Assembly (NCBI RefSeq): GCF_963678975.1
Contig: NC_089272.1
Coordinates: 43,653,391-43,717,390, forward strand
Direction of reading: 5' to 3'
Source: Dysidea avara
Taxonomy: Eukaryota > Porifera > Demospongiae > Dictyoceratida > Dysideidae
Length of the DNA: 64,000 nt
Shown here: positions 20,073 through 30,076 of the stretch, one piece after another
Position numbering within the stretch: the first letter of the stretch is position 1
Layout of the letters: each line of letters begins with the position of its first letter
Translations under genes and position numbers: made by a program
Notes under the pieces: model-generated
What the model saw: the letters and a program-made list of their open reading frames with translations, nothing else
Told to the model about the DNA's origin: nothing
Databases searched by the model: none

Positions 20073-23000
20073 ATGTCCGACAAGAACCCGGTGGAGCGAG
20101 GACCAGTACGTCAAATGACAACTCAAAGGCCAGTGATTCTTCCTGATGTGTTTTCTGGGGAAGGGGAATTTAGCGACTGGGTCCAGCACTTTGATAATGT
20201 AGCCATACTCAACGGGTGGGACGAGGTACAGAAGACACTTTGGTTGCACGTGCGATTGACTGGTAAAGCTCACGTGGCGCTTACTCGAATTAAGGACACA
20301 GGGTACAAACACACTATAGAGGCGCTTCGAGAACGCTTTGAGCCGTCAGTAACCAAGAATCTGTACAAAGCTGAGTTACACTCTCGTGAGAGGCAAGAGG
20401 GCGAGAGCTGGGGTGATTTTGCTGACGCACTGTCTGTACTAGCAGACAAGGCTTATCCAGACTTGGAAGAAGCAGCTAGGGAACACATCGCACTCAATAG
20501 ATACCTCGACCAACTGGACAACTCCCAGGTGGCATTTGGCGTGAGACAAAAACGCCCTTCAACGATGGTAGCAGCACTTGCAGCTACTCTGGAACTCGAG
20601 TCGTATTTGATACAGTGCAGCGCTCAAGGTGATGGCGCAGGTGTGCAACCCGGAACGACTCAAGGGAACGCTGTAGCATCCGTTGAACCGGACCTGACAT
20701 TGATGATAGAAAATTTGTTGGAGAAGCTAAGCAGACTGGAGAAGAAAGTGGAAGATGCAGAGAGCAGTCGATATCAACCACGGAGACAAAGAAAGAGAAG
20801 GAGGCAGCCCCAAGCAATTATGTGCCATGTCTGTAAGCAACCAGGGCATTATGCTCGGGGATGTGCTAGCAGTATACCTGTGGACCCAGAAAATAAGGCA
20901 ATGACTACAAGTGAGATGCAGACACAAAGGAACAAGGATGCTAGCAATGCTGACCCCACAGTAGATAATGATGTCACACCCACAATTTCTATTAATAGTG
21001 TATCTAAATATTCCGTGCCTGCGCATGTGTATGGCCATCAGGTATCATTCCTGATTGATACGGGAGCAGCTGTGTCCCTCATAAGTAGTGAGGTGTGGGA
21101 TCGAATCAAGCCGAGTAATTCTCCCAAGTTAAACCATGCTAGTATGCGGCTGGTTGGTGTAGATGGCTCACCAATGCGAGTACAGGGATCTGTGATGGTC
21201 AATCTACAGCTGTTAGGGCAAATTTTCCAACAGGAGGTGATTGTAGCTGATGCATTAACATCAGAGGGTATACTAGGGCTAAACTTTCTTGAGGCTCATG
21301 AATGTGTTTTGGACCTTGGTCATGGTGAGTTGCGCACTCGTACTATTAAAATACCCTTGTGTGCTCATACATTACCTGGCCCATCGGTCACACAAGTTGA
21401 TGTCACCGTGCAAGACACCATTACTATTGGGGCTCTTAGTGAAATTGAAGTAATGGGGATGATGCCAGTCACCTGTCAGGGGAATTGGATTGTGGAGAAT
21501 AAGAAGTCTAAGAAAGCAGAAGTACTTGTTGCTAGTGCTGTTGTGATACCACGAAAAGGGTTTGTTCCTATGCGTCTGCTTAACATGGAGTCCCACCCCG
21601 TCACTGTACATAAAGGGACCAAAGTTGCAGATGCCACAGCGATAGAGCCATTGGATGAGGTATCGGGGGTAACCAAATCTGACGTCCTGATGCAGCAGGG
21701 AGATTGGGAAGCTATCTTGAGCAGTATTTTGGGTGCAATGCCAAATAGTTTAACTGAACACCAGCTGAGACAATTCAGTGCACTGCTCACCTCATATGCT
21801 CACCTGTTTGCCCTGAAACCAGATGACTTGGGTAGGACAAATGTGCTTAGCCATCGAATTGAGACCACAGGAAATCCAGTCCGGCAAGCTGTGAGGAGGG
21901 TACCGCTACCTCAAAGGGATCAGATAAAGAAAATGATAGCAGAGATGCAAGAAAAGGAAATTATCGCACCATCTAAGAGTCCGTGGGCATCACCAATCAT
22001 TTTAGTGCCAAAGAAAGATGGTTCTTTGCGGTTTTGTGTTGATTACCGGAAGGTTAACGAAATAACACATAAGGATGCTTACCCAATTCCAAGGATAGAC
22101 GACACTCTGGATACTTTAGCTGGTTCAAAATGTTTTTCTACATTGGACTTGAAGAGCGGGTACTGGCAAGTAGAGGTAGATGAGAAGCACCGGGAGAAAA
22201 CTGCCTTTTGTACCCATGAAGGTCTATTTCACTTTAATGTTATGCCGTTTGGGCTGTGTAATGCCCCAGCAACCTTTCAAAGGTTAATGGATATGGTATT
22301 GTCAGGGTTACAATGGAGCAGTTGCATTGTCTATATAGATGATATTATTATTGTAGGTAAAACATTTGAGGCACATCTGAGCAACCTTAGGCAAGTCTTT
22401 GAACGATTAGACAGAGCAGGACTAAAATTACAACCCCACAAGTGCCAGTTCATGCAACCTAAAGTGCAATTCTTGGGGCATGTTGTTTCTGCAGATGGGA
22501 TCTTACCTGATCCAGACAAAACATGTCGTGTACGAGAATGGCCTATACCTACTACCATTAAAGAAACACAACAATTTCTAGGCTTAGCCAGCTATTATAG
22601 AAGATTTATCAAAAACTTTGCTTCAGTAGCTTCACCATTGCACAAGCTTACAGAGAAGAAGTCTGAATTCAAATGGACTACCCAGTGCCAGGAAGCCTTT
22701 GATTGCTTAAAGACTCGCTTAGTTTCTGCACCTATACTTGCTTTACCAGACTGGTCACAGCCTTTCATTTTGGACACTGACGCCAGTGACATGGGCATTG
22801 GAGCAGTGTTATCCCAGATCCAAGAGGGCAGAGAGTGTGCTGTTGCATATGCCAGCAGAAGTTTGACTAAGGCTGAGCGCAATTACTGCGTGACGAGAAG
22901 AGAACTATTGGCTGTGGTGACCTTTCTTCAGCACTTCCGCCCTTACCTTCTAGGATCACATTTCACAATTCGGACTGACCATGGTGCCCTGGCGTGGTTA

Positions 23001-23624
23001 CAGAAGTTTAAAGACCCAGAAGGCCAAGTTGCACGTTGGGTACAGAAGCTACAAGAGTATCACTTCACAGTTAAGCATAGGCCAGGTAAAAGTCACAACA
23101 ATGCTGATGCCATGTCAAGAATCCCTTGTAAACAATGTGGAATCATTCCAGCTGATGAGGCTCTTGCACTAGCAGCAGTAGTCCCTACTGATCTGGCTTC
23201 ACTGAGTGCTCACTCCCCAGAGGAACTTCGAACTGCCCAGATAGATGATCCCCGTATTTCATCAGTACTGGCTGCTAAGGAAACTAATCAGAAACCGGCT
23301 GTTCTGAGCAATAACAGTCCCGAGGACCGCAGACTCTGGCAGTTGTGGGACCAGTTGATAGTCATCAACGGAGTGTTGTATAGGCAGTTCTCTGAACCTC
23401 AGAGGGATCAGAAGTGGCTACAGTTTGTAGTCCCTAAGAATCATCGGTCAGACATTCTGGCATCACTGCATGATGGAGTAACAGGTGGTCACCTGGGACA
23501 GGAGAAGACCTTTGGAAGGGTTAAAGAATGTTTTTATTGGCCTGGATATTGGAATGACACTTGCAGCTGGTGTCAAACCTGTGCAAGTTGTGCTACTAGG
23601 AAATCACCTCCTGTTTCCAAATGA
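20073..23624 (+). CDS. Gypsy gag-pro-RT-RNaseH-integrase N-terminus (1183 aa)
   Basis: One frame holds a retrotransposon gag domain (~residues 25-190, with FSDWVQHFDNVAILNGWDEV), a CCHC zinc knuckle CHVCKQPGHYARGC (251-264), an aspartic protease with DTGAA (~329-333), reverse transcriptase with LDLKSGYWQV and YIDD (754-757), RNase H with DTDASDMGIGAVLSQ (from ~899) and DHGALAWL, and the H2C2 zinc-binding part of integrase with HLGQEKTFGRV and CQTCASCATR. It stops at TGA 23622-23624, inside the integrase, between zinc finger and catalytic core. Gag and pol are fused without a frameshift. Start chosen as the first Met in frame, ~195 bp after the LTR. Confidence 0.95.
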   Translation: MSDKNPVERGPVRQMTTQRPVILPDVFSGEGEFSDWVQHFDNVAILNGWDEVQKTLWLHVRLTGKAHVALTRIKDTGYKHTIEALRERFEPSVTKNLYKAELHSRERQEGESWGDFADALSVLADKAYPDLEEAAREHIALNRYLDQLDNSQVAFGVRQKRPSTMVAALAATLELESYLIQCSAQGDGAGVQPGTTQGNAVASVEPDLTLMIENLLEKLSRLEKKVEDAESSRYQPRRQRKRRRQPQAIMCHVCKQPGHYARGCASSIPVDPENKAMTTSEMQTQRNKDASNADPTVDNDVTPTISINSVSKYSVPAHVYGHQVSFLIDTGAAVSLISSEVWDRIKPSNSPKLNHASMRLVGVDGSPMRVQGSVMVNLQLLGQIFQQEVIVADALTSEGILGLNFLEAHECVLDLGHGELRTRTIKIPLCAHTLPGPSVTQVDVTVQDTITIGALSEIEVMGMMPVTCQGNWIVENKKSKKAEVLVASAVVIPRKGFVPMRLLNMESHPVTVHKGTKVADATAIEPLDEVSGVTKSDVLMQQGDWEAILSSILGAMPNSLTEHQLRQFSALLTSYAHLFALKPDDLGRTNVLSHRIETTGNPVRQAVRRVPLPQRDQIKKMIAEMQEKEIIAPSKSPWASPIILVPKKDGSLRFCVDYRKVNEITHKDAYPIPRIDDTLDTLAGSKCFSTLDLKSGYWQVEVDEKHREKTAFCTHEGLFHFNVMPFGLCNAPATFQRLMDMVLSGLQWSSCIVYIDDIIIVGKTFEAHLSNLRQVFERLDRAGLKLQPHKCQFMQPKVQFLGHVVSADGILPDPDKTCRVREWPIPTTIKETQQFLGLASYYRRFIKNFASVASPLHKLTEKKSEFKWTTQCQEAFDCLKTRLVSAPILALPDWSQPFILDTDASDMGIGAVLSQIQEGRECAVAYASRSLTKAERNYCVTRRELLAVVTFLQHFRPYLLGSHFTIRTDHGALAWLQKFKDPEGQVARWVQKLQEYHFTVKHRPGKSHNNADAMSRIPCKQCGIIPADEALALAAVVPTDLASLSAHSPEELRTAQIDDPRISSVLAAKETNQKPAVLSNNSPEDRRLWQLWDQLIVINGVLYRQFSEPQRDQKWLQFVVPKNHRSDILASLHDGVTGGHLGQEKTFGRVKECFYWPGYWNDTCSWCQTCASCATRKSPPVSK

Positions 23625-23657
23625 GCGCCACTAGGTACAATAACAGCAAGCTATCCT

Positions 23658-24776
23658 ATGCAAGTTATGGCCATGGATATCTTGGGACCATTCCCTGAGA
23701 GCCAAGCTGGCAACAGTTACATACTGGTTGTGGCTGATTATTTTAGTAGATGGATGGAGGCTTTTGCAATCCCGAATCAAGAGGCTAAGACTGTTGCCAT
23801 TCGCCTGGTAGATGAGGTGTTCATGCGTTTTGGAGTACCTAGCCAGCTTCACTCAGATCAGGGGAAACAGTTTGAGTCACAGCTGATGTCAGAGGTATGC
23901 AAGCTTTTAGGTATTCAAAAGAGTAGAACTTCCCCATACCATCCACAATGTGATGGCATGGTGGAGAGATTTAACAGGACACTACTAAGCATGTTAGCTA
24001 CCCACTGCAAAGACAATCCGTGGGATTGGGAAAATCACATTCGCAAGGTATGCTTTGCTTATAACACCAGTACTCATGCCTCGACCAGTTATGCACCATT
24101 TTATTTAATGTATGGCCGTCAGGCAGTTCTACCCATAGACATCCTATATGGCACTGCAATAGATAACAAGACACAATCCATCAATGAATATGCAGCAGAC
24201 CTTGAGAAGCAACTGACAGCTGCATTTGAAGTAGCAAAGAAGACTGCTGGAGTGCAGCATCAAAGGCAGAAAGCATATTATGACCAGAGGGAAAATGGTT
24301 CACCGTTTAAGACTGGTGACATGGTATGGGTGTTAAACCCAAAAGTCCCAAAGAACACTAGTAGGAAGCTTTTCCACCCTTGGACTGGACCTTTCAAAGT
24401 CATGAAAAAGCTGTCCGAGTGCACCTATAGAGTACAGTGTCAAAGGGGACGGAGGCAGCGACAGGTGGTGCATTTTAACCGATTAAAGCCATGTCCACAG
24501 GACATTCAACTAGATGGTGACTTGCCTTCCACTTCTGCCAGTAGTGATCAACCAGCCGCAGCAAGTGAGGAACATGTACCTACCCCTCGAGCTCCACCTG
24601 TGGGAACAGATTTGGAGTTGGTAGATTATGATGATGAATGCTACTCCAGTGATCAACCTACATCAAGACAACCTACAAATGTTGGAACTGATCAACCCCC
24701 AAGTGAGACAAGACGTTACCCAACCAGACAGCACCGGCCTCCTGTGAGACTGCAGGATTATGTGAGAACGTCTTAG
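23658..24776 (+). CDS. Gypsy integrase catalytic core and C-terminus, separated by one TGA (372 aa)
   Basis: Same reading frame as 20073-23624, separated only by TGA at 23622-23624 and 33 further nt before the next Met. It carries the integrase triad D7 (MDILGPF), D67 (SDQGKQF) and E103 (DGMVERFNR) with the canonical 35-residue D-E spacing. A chromodomain-free C-terminal domain follows (GDMVWVLNPKVPK...GPFKVMKKL, ~205-250), then a Ser/Thr/Pro-rich tail. The upstream stop severs it from the zinc finger. The initiating Met given is nominal; no independent translation signal is evident. Confidence 0.92.
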   Translation: MQVMAMDILGPFPESQAGNSYILVVADYFSRWMEAFAIPNQEAKTVAIRLVDEVFMRFGVPSQLHSDQGKQFESQLMSEVCKLLGIQKSRTSPYHPQCDGMVERFNRTLLSMLATHCKDNPWDWENHIRKVCFAYNTSTHASTSYAPFYLMYGRQAVLPIDILYGTAIDNKTQSINEYAADLEKQLTAAFEVAKKTAGVQHQRQKAYYDQRENGSPFKTGDMVWVLNPKVPKNTSRKLFHPWTGPFKVMKKLSECTYRVQCQRGRRQRQVVHFNRLKPCPQDIQLDGDLPSTSASSDQPAAASEEHVPTPRAPPVGTDLELVDYDDECYSSDQPTSRQPTNVGTDQPPSETRRYPTRQHRPPVRLQDYVRTS

Positions 24777-24789
24777 TGGAGGGGGATAG

Positions 24790-24962
24790 TGTAACAGACC
24801 TCTGTAGTAACATATGTTTAATTATATATCTTTGTACAATTAACACTTTGGATGTTAAGTAGTTATGTTAAGGTTTTCTTTTGTTGTACAAGTCAGTCTG
24901 TGTTAAGAATAATACTGGTGGTAGCTAAGTATAATTGTTCTCGACAAAGTCCCAGCGTTACA
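24790..24962 (+). repeat. 3' LTR of the gypsy element
   Basis: 173 bp; differs from the 5' LTR by one C/T change (GGTTTTCTTT versus GGTTTCCTTT). Confidence 0.97.
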
Positions 24963-24966
24963 GTAT

Positions 24967-24996
24967 TTATCCCAAATTTCACTGCTACCCATGCTA
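24967..24996. mobile_element. Hairpin MITE, right part
   Basis: Inverted counterpart of 19615-19650, ending CCATGCTATT, displaced by the gypsy insertion. The following 24997-25377 contains only a short relative (25166-25206, GTGAAATACGGGATAAATTTCAC) and no gene. Confidence 0.85.
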
Positions 24997-25377
24997 TTCC
25001 CAGTTAATACCATACTCGCTGCATATACGCATGCTGTGCATTAGCATTGCTATGTACGCAATTTGTCACTATGTACTAAACACACTAAACACGCGTCGAC
25101 ACTAATTGGCGCTACATTGTTAACATAAATTCTAGCCAATGAAATTACAATTACAACTTTTTCACTGCTGTCAGTGAAATACGGGATAAATTTCACTGCT
25201 ACTATTGAGACTTTTGTATGGGCAGTGAAACAGGTATGGTATTAATATATATATATAGGACCAGTTACCCAGATGTGTCATACTTGAAACTAAGATTGTC
25301 TACAGTGACGTCACCATTAAAAATCCCCAGTGGTACTAATTTATTATCCACACAGAAACAACCCCCATGTCACTCAC

Positions 25378-25691
25378 TTCTTAAACTGGGAATGTCCAAA
25401 CATTTGTTTCAACTTGCCGATGTGTTGTTGTGATGGTAATGGGATATCTGCTAAGACCGATAGCACGTGATATAGTAAACCACACCCCTCACCCGCCCCC
25501 ACATCATCATCTTGTTCCACTGGTTGACTAGTTGCCATCTGAAACTGTTCATCGTCCATCTCGCACAATAACGAGTCGAACTCGTCAATATTATCATCCA
25601 CGGGTCCATCTTCAGCCAAGTCTATCGCCTTACTGGCCGAATAAGTACTCAAATCATTTGTAGGAGTACTCGCGCTAATCAGTCTAGCCAT
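25378..25691 (-). CDS. Probable first coding exon of a RecQ-family (WRN-like) helicase gene
   Basis: An open frame of 105 aa starts with ATG at 25691. After an acidic stretch (DNIDEFDSLLCEMDDEQFQ) it ends in GKLKQMFGHSQFKK, matching the conserved start of RecQ helicase cores (compare the LKxYFGHSSF motif of WRN). A good 5' splice site GTGAGT follows at 25377, so the helicase domain would continue in exons further left, which I cannot find in the window. The ATG overlaps by one base the terminus of the TIR element at 25691, so the true 5' end may lie beyond that element. An internal GTGAGG donor near 25490 is an alternative. Host gene versus transposon-derived is unresolved. Confidence 0.45.
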
Positions 25692-25911
25692 AGTCTCGCG
25701 TGGCCAGACCCTTTCCGCGCGGCCGCTTATCGATTAGAGATTATAAGCGGCGCGCTACAAGGGTCTGGACTAGTTCGTGATTTAAAAAGTAACTGCTCTC
25801 ACCAGTGGTTGGTGAGTGTTAATTGACTCACGCGATCTCTTAAGCGCCCAAGAAGTGGAATTACTGTACCGAGCTCAGGCTGACGAAAACAAGGACGAAA
25901 GCGTCTAGAAA

Positions 25912-28900
25912 ATGCCTGCTAGGGACCCGTGTGGGTTTTGCCTAATAAGGTAAATGCGGGTATTTCCGGACAGCGCACAATTCCGGACACTTCGTGTATA
26001 GCACCCAAGAATGAATCAACTAGAACACACTTTTCGATTTTTATAATCCCTATAAGAATAGCTATTCACAGCAGAAATTTCAAGGCAATCCGTTGTTTCG
26101 TTCCTCGGCTAGCTTGATAAAGGTACCAAAGTGTCCGGAATTGTACGCTGTCCGGAAATACCCGCATTTACCTTACCTACCAGTGAACCTTCGACAAGTA
26201 ATTGTTTGGTAGATAAAGAAGCTTAGTTCATCTTCATTTTACACAGGAAAAATAAGCGGAAGATTTTGAGCGGAGTTGCTTGTGAAGAAGAAGCAGCACT
26301 TTTAAAGAAGGTATTATCGCAGTTCCGTGGAGGAAGCGATTTTGGATTGTTCTGGAACTTGTTCATAAGTTCATCCCCTTGCCTCTGTGATAAATGCCAA
26401 AGTCTCTTGAAAAAGCAGCGATCTCAGGAAGCAGAACTCGCCAAAACTAATGCAGACATTACTGCAAATTGTGCAGCTTTGTTTAATGCCAGAAGGAATG
26501 TACCTCTATGCCTCCACCGCCACCTGAAAGGGTTTCAACAGGAAACAAGAGATCTCGAGAAACTTCACGCAGTGCCAGCTATCACACCAACCAGATCTTC
26601 ATCTCAATCGGATTCTGTAGATGTATCGGTACTGGCAGACTACAAATATCTTGTGTAAACTTACTGATCTACCCATAGGTAATTATCAAGCAACGGGCAC
26701 AACCAGGCTGTGTACCAAAGCAAGCCAAGCACATCATCACTCCGAGGAGGAAGGGTGCAGTAGTATCACTCGCCACCGGACGTTACAGATTAGCAGCTAC
26801 AAGTGTTTTTTTCTTTACGAAGACACATGACTATGTCATCACTTGTATGGCGAGACAAATCCGCGTTGAGATGAAGGCGATCTGTGGTTTGAAGAATGCT
26901 TCACTATTGAGAAATGGTAATGAAGGCCTGCAAAATTTTAGCTGGACTGCAATCTGGGAAGAATTTAGTCAGAGAGTTCCCACCCTTCTCAAGTTGTTGC
27001 AGAAGATATTGCCCCGGAGTAGCAATATGTTTTTGACATATTTGATTTGTGTTATGCTTAAGGAGAGGTGCAAACACATGTCCCTACTCCAAAGAGTGAT
27101 ATCTGTTTTGTTGTATGGTCATGGAACTAGTCAGCAGGTACGTCTGACATGTAACCTAGCTACATATTATGTATGACATCCTTATTAAAGGTTTATAGGT
27201 ACCTTCAGCCTTTGATGGTGTGCATGTCACCCTCTTCTACTGTGGATATAATAACCAAGTTATCTAAGCAGTTTGATGCAACAGTTTTGCACTGGGCTAG
27301 TGAATTAAAGAAGGTATATTGATTTATTTGTGTTCCCTTTTATTTATTTTTCCATTGTTTGTATAGAGGCTGGTACCAATACAGCCACCACAGCACCGTG
27401 AGTACAGTGTAGTGACAGATATACCCACAGATGAAGTAGAACCATCACAACACTGTGAATACCACTTGGCAGATGTATCCACAGATGAAGAGAGTGATTA
27501 CTCCATTGGTGAAGTATCACTGATATCAGAATGTGAAAGTGTACATTTAGACAATGATGATAATGTTGATGTAGATGATGATGGAGAAGATGCAACAGAA
27601 GTTGACGTTTTCCAGATTGACCCTAATGGTCTCATAGGTGGCGAAGTAGAGCTTGTGTCTCAGGATACTGGCAATCCCAACGATATTAGAATGCAGTTGT
27701 TTGAACCTGTAGATGGTCATCAGAGATATGAATGTGATGTACCTGTGCCAGATACTAGTTCTGCTAATAGTTTGATGCATGGGTCACCACTACTTGATAC
27801 TCGAATGGAAGTGGAAGCCACCCAGGGGAGCTCAAGTGAGGTTTGCCAAACTGAGACTACTGTAGCCAGCAACATGTGCAATGCACCCATGGATGACAAT
27901 GGCTATGTTTTGGTAATAGACAACCTGGACATGAATGTGCAACGCAGCTTTCAGAGAATCAATCGATCCACAGAGTCTATGCATTTTTGTCATGCATATG
28001 CAGTCTTGAACAGATTCGATACATCGGGGTTAGAAGATGGGCCACTTTCAGGAGTCCTGTCCTATGAAGTTGTACTGCCAAATATGACGGACCTGCAACA
28101 GATTTTGAATGATTTCAAGGTGCTTGTATCAAGGTAGGCAATATGATGTCCTATAGACACATAGAATACCATGTTGATTTACACTTCAAACAGAATGCTT
28201 GTCAGACATATGCCAGAATTTGGAGGTCATGAAGTCTTTGTTGATTGGCAAATTCAACATGAGTACAGTGAAAATATGTCTAAGAAATCTACTGTGGTAC
28301 GTTGAATATAGTATAATGTGATAATCCATGATAATAATCTGCTTTATTAGGTGCCATTAGGTGTGCAATTGCACAATGAAAACGTTTTAACTGAAGTGAC
28401 ACAGATTTTACTTGCTCTCAACAAATACATTCCTGCAGAAAGTACAGAAGTATCAGTGGAGGTCAATGGAACTCCACATGTACAGCAGGAAACAAGAGTG
28501 TGGCCTTGTCTGATTTTTGGGGACCAACTGACATCAGCCCGTGTACGAGGAGCTATAGCTTTGCGTTGTTTTCACAAGACAAGCTTAGCTCGCTTGGATG
28601 GATATGTACCAGCTACCAGTGACTGGCATGCAAGACTTTGTCTTGTTACTGTAAGTTTTTACACTGTTTTATACTGAATAATTATGTGTATTATATTAAT
28701 GAATTTTAGGTTTTGCAAAACCGATTTTACTCTGTAACACCTCATGACAAGGGCATTTTGTTTCAACTAAAGCAGGTGATAAATCGTACTTCATTTGGAA
28801 AAGTTCCACAGCATAATATGAAGGCAGCAGAGGACTTTTTGAATGTTGTAATGTGCGCCCATGTAACTACAGCAGCAGAGCAAGTGATGGATGAATCTAG

Positions 28901-29906
28901 AAATTCATCGCCTGACTGTAAGGCCATTGCAGAATCTATTGTCAATAAATTTGTAAACATATCCATCCCTGACAGTGCAGTTTCTGGTAATGTGACAAAT
29001 GTTAATGATTCTGTATATGTATATGCCACTGATTTCTTAACAATGGCACTGCTATGGCACGGATTTCATGATGCCACCAAGATGGGTGATGGCAACCGAA
29101 TGCTGAGTTACTGGAAATTTTTAACTGCAATTTTCAAAGACACAGGACATAGCAACTATCACTGTGAAAAAGGTGGGATATAAGATGGTATTTCCAGTGG
29201 CTTATTGAATACAAATAAGCCTTAATATAAATCCTGTATTATACTCATGTTATACTTTAGTATAATGCATACTATACTATTGCATGTATGGTTTCAGTTT
29301 AATTACCACAATACTTGGAATAGCTTATATCTGATATAATGCCCACACTATACTATCACATATATGGTTTCAGTATGTTTAACACATTTACTAAAGCCTT
29401 ATAGGGATTGTTAGTATAACACAGGTTATACCAAGCTTTTTTGTATTCAATAAGCCACTGGAAATATCATCTTATATCCCTCTTTTTTCACAGTGTATGC
29501 CAAAGAGGGGTTTCTCTTGTTGGCCCAGTCTTCTTTACTCTCGCCTAGAAAGATTGCTGAGATAAAGTGGTCTAGGACAGTCAACACTCATGGCAGACCT
29601 GGGAAGAATATTCCAGTAGACCTTCATTTGGAACATTTGAACAAAAGATTGAAGGGAATGTTGCGTGGCTTAGGATCTAACATTTCTCCTGAGAGTGTTC
29701 AGCGTGCCTCAAAGGTGTTGGGGCTGGTTGAGACGGTATGCACAAACTTTGAAAATGTTTCCAATATTACACCAACCAAAGACTATCACTCAATGCCATC
29801 CTTTGACAAGGATTTACAAAAATTACATGAACAGTTAGTGGCAGAGAAGGTGTTTCAGATCACAAATGGGCGGTCTCATAAGGGATTTCGTAAGCACAAC
29901 AATTAA
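25912..29906 (+). CDS. DUF6589-type putative DDE transposase, nine exons (1015 aa)
   Basis: Manual exon model: 25912-25949, 26247-26628, 26679-27137, 27191-27313, 27367-28133, 28194-28296, 28351-28650, 28710-29172, 29494-29906. All introns are GT-AG, most about 50 bp, and the sum is 3048 nt, exactly divisible by three. The N-terminus has a CxxC...CxxC module (CGFC; CLCDKC) resembling a ZAD-type zinc finger. The body matches what I know of DUF6589: VIDNLDMNVQ (D519, D522), GDQLTSARVRGA (D682), YATDFLTMALLWHGF, and WSRTVNTHGRPGKNIPVDLH followed by LEHLNKRLK (E925). Asp, Asp and Glu at these places would fit a DDE triad (inference). An acidic linker lies around residues 345-460. Exon 8/9 is interrupted by a MITE that probably acts as an intron. 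Confidence 0.8.
25946..26175. mobile_element. MITE (~230 bp) in intron 1 of the DUF6589 gene
   Basis: TAAGGTAAATGCGGGTATTT then CCGGACAG (25946-25973), continuing to 25992, is repeated inverted at 26129-26175, TIRs of ~47 bp. The exon 1 donor AAG|GTAAAT falls on the first bases of the left TIR; the acceptor (ACACAG, 26246) lies 71 bp beyond the right TIR. No clear TSD. Confidence 0.8.
29160..29495. mobile_element. MITE in DUF6589 coding sequence with splice sites in its TIRs (candidate introner)
   Basis: A 336-bp element with ~58-bp TIRs: left CACTGTGAAAAAGGTGGGAT, right ATCCCTCTTTTTTCACAGTG. It is flanked by TAT on both sides (29157-29159, 29496-29498). The left TIR supplies donor AAG|GTGGGA (29173). 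The right TIR supplies a pyrimidine tract and acceptor TTTTTTCACAG (29493). Splicing leaves 18 extra nt in frame (His-Cys-Glu-Lys-Val-Tyr). Removing the element and one TAT would restore an uninterrupted, conserved-looking DUF6589 segment. Read through unspliced, it gives TAA within a few codons. Confidence 0.82.
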
Positions 29907-30076
29907 TGGCCTCAATTGACTGGAAAAATACAAAGGAATGGGCTAAGAAGCAAGTACTGAATTATGATACATATTGATCAATATTATAATTATTAAATCT
30001 TTAACATGATTTCTGTAATACATTTTGATGTGGTATTTGCAATTACTATCAATTAGTTTACCAAACACCACAGTCT

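Larger units (their letters stand above)
19705..24962 (+). mobile_element. Ty3/gypsy LTR retrotransposon, nearly intact
   Basis: A 5.26-kb element with two 173-bp LTRs (TGTAACAG...CGTTACA) that differ at one position (C/T), flanked by the 4-bp duplication GTAT (19701-19704, 24963-24966). A primer-binding site (TTGGCGTAGTCGGCAGGA, from 19878) follows the 5' LTR, and a polypurine tract (GGAGGGGGA, ~24778-24786) precedes the 3' LTR. The gag-pro-RT-RH-IN order is that of Ty3/gypsy. The coding frame runs unbroken except for one TGA in integrase. The very similar LTRs mean the insertion is young. Confidence 0.97.
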
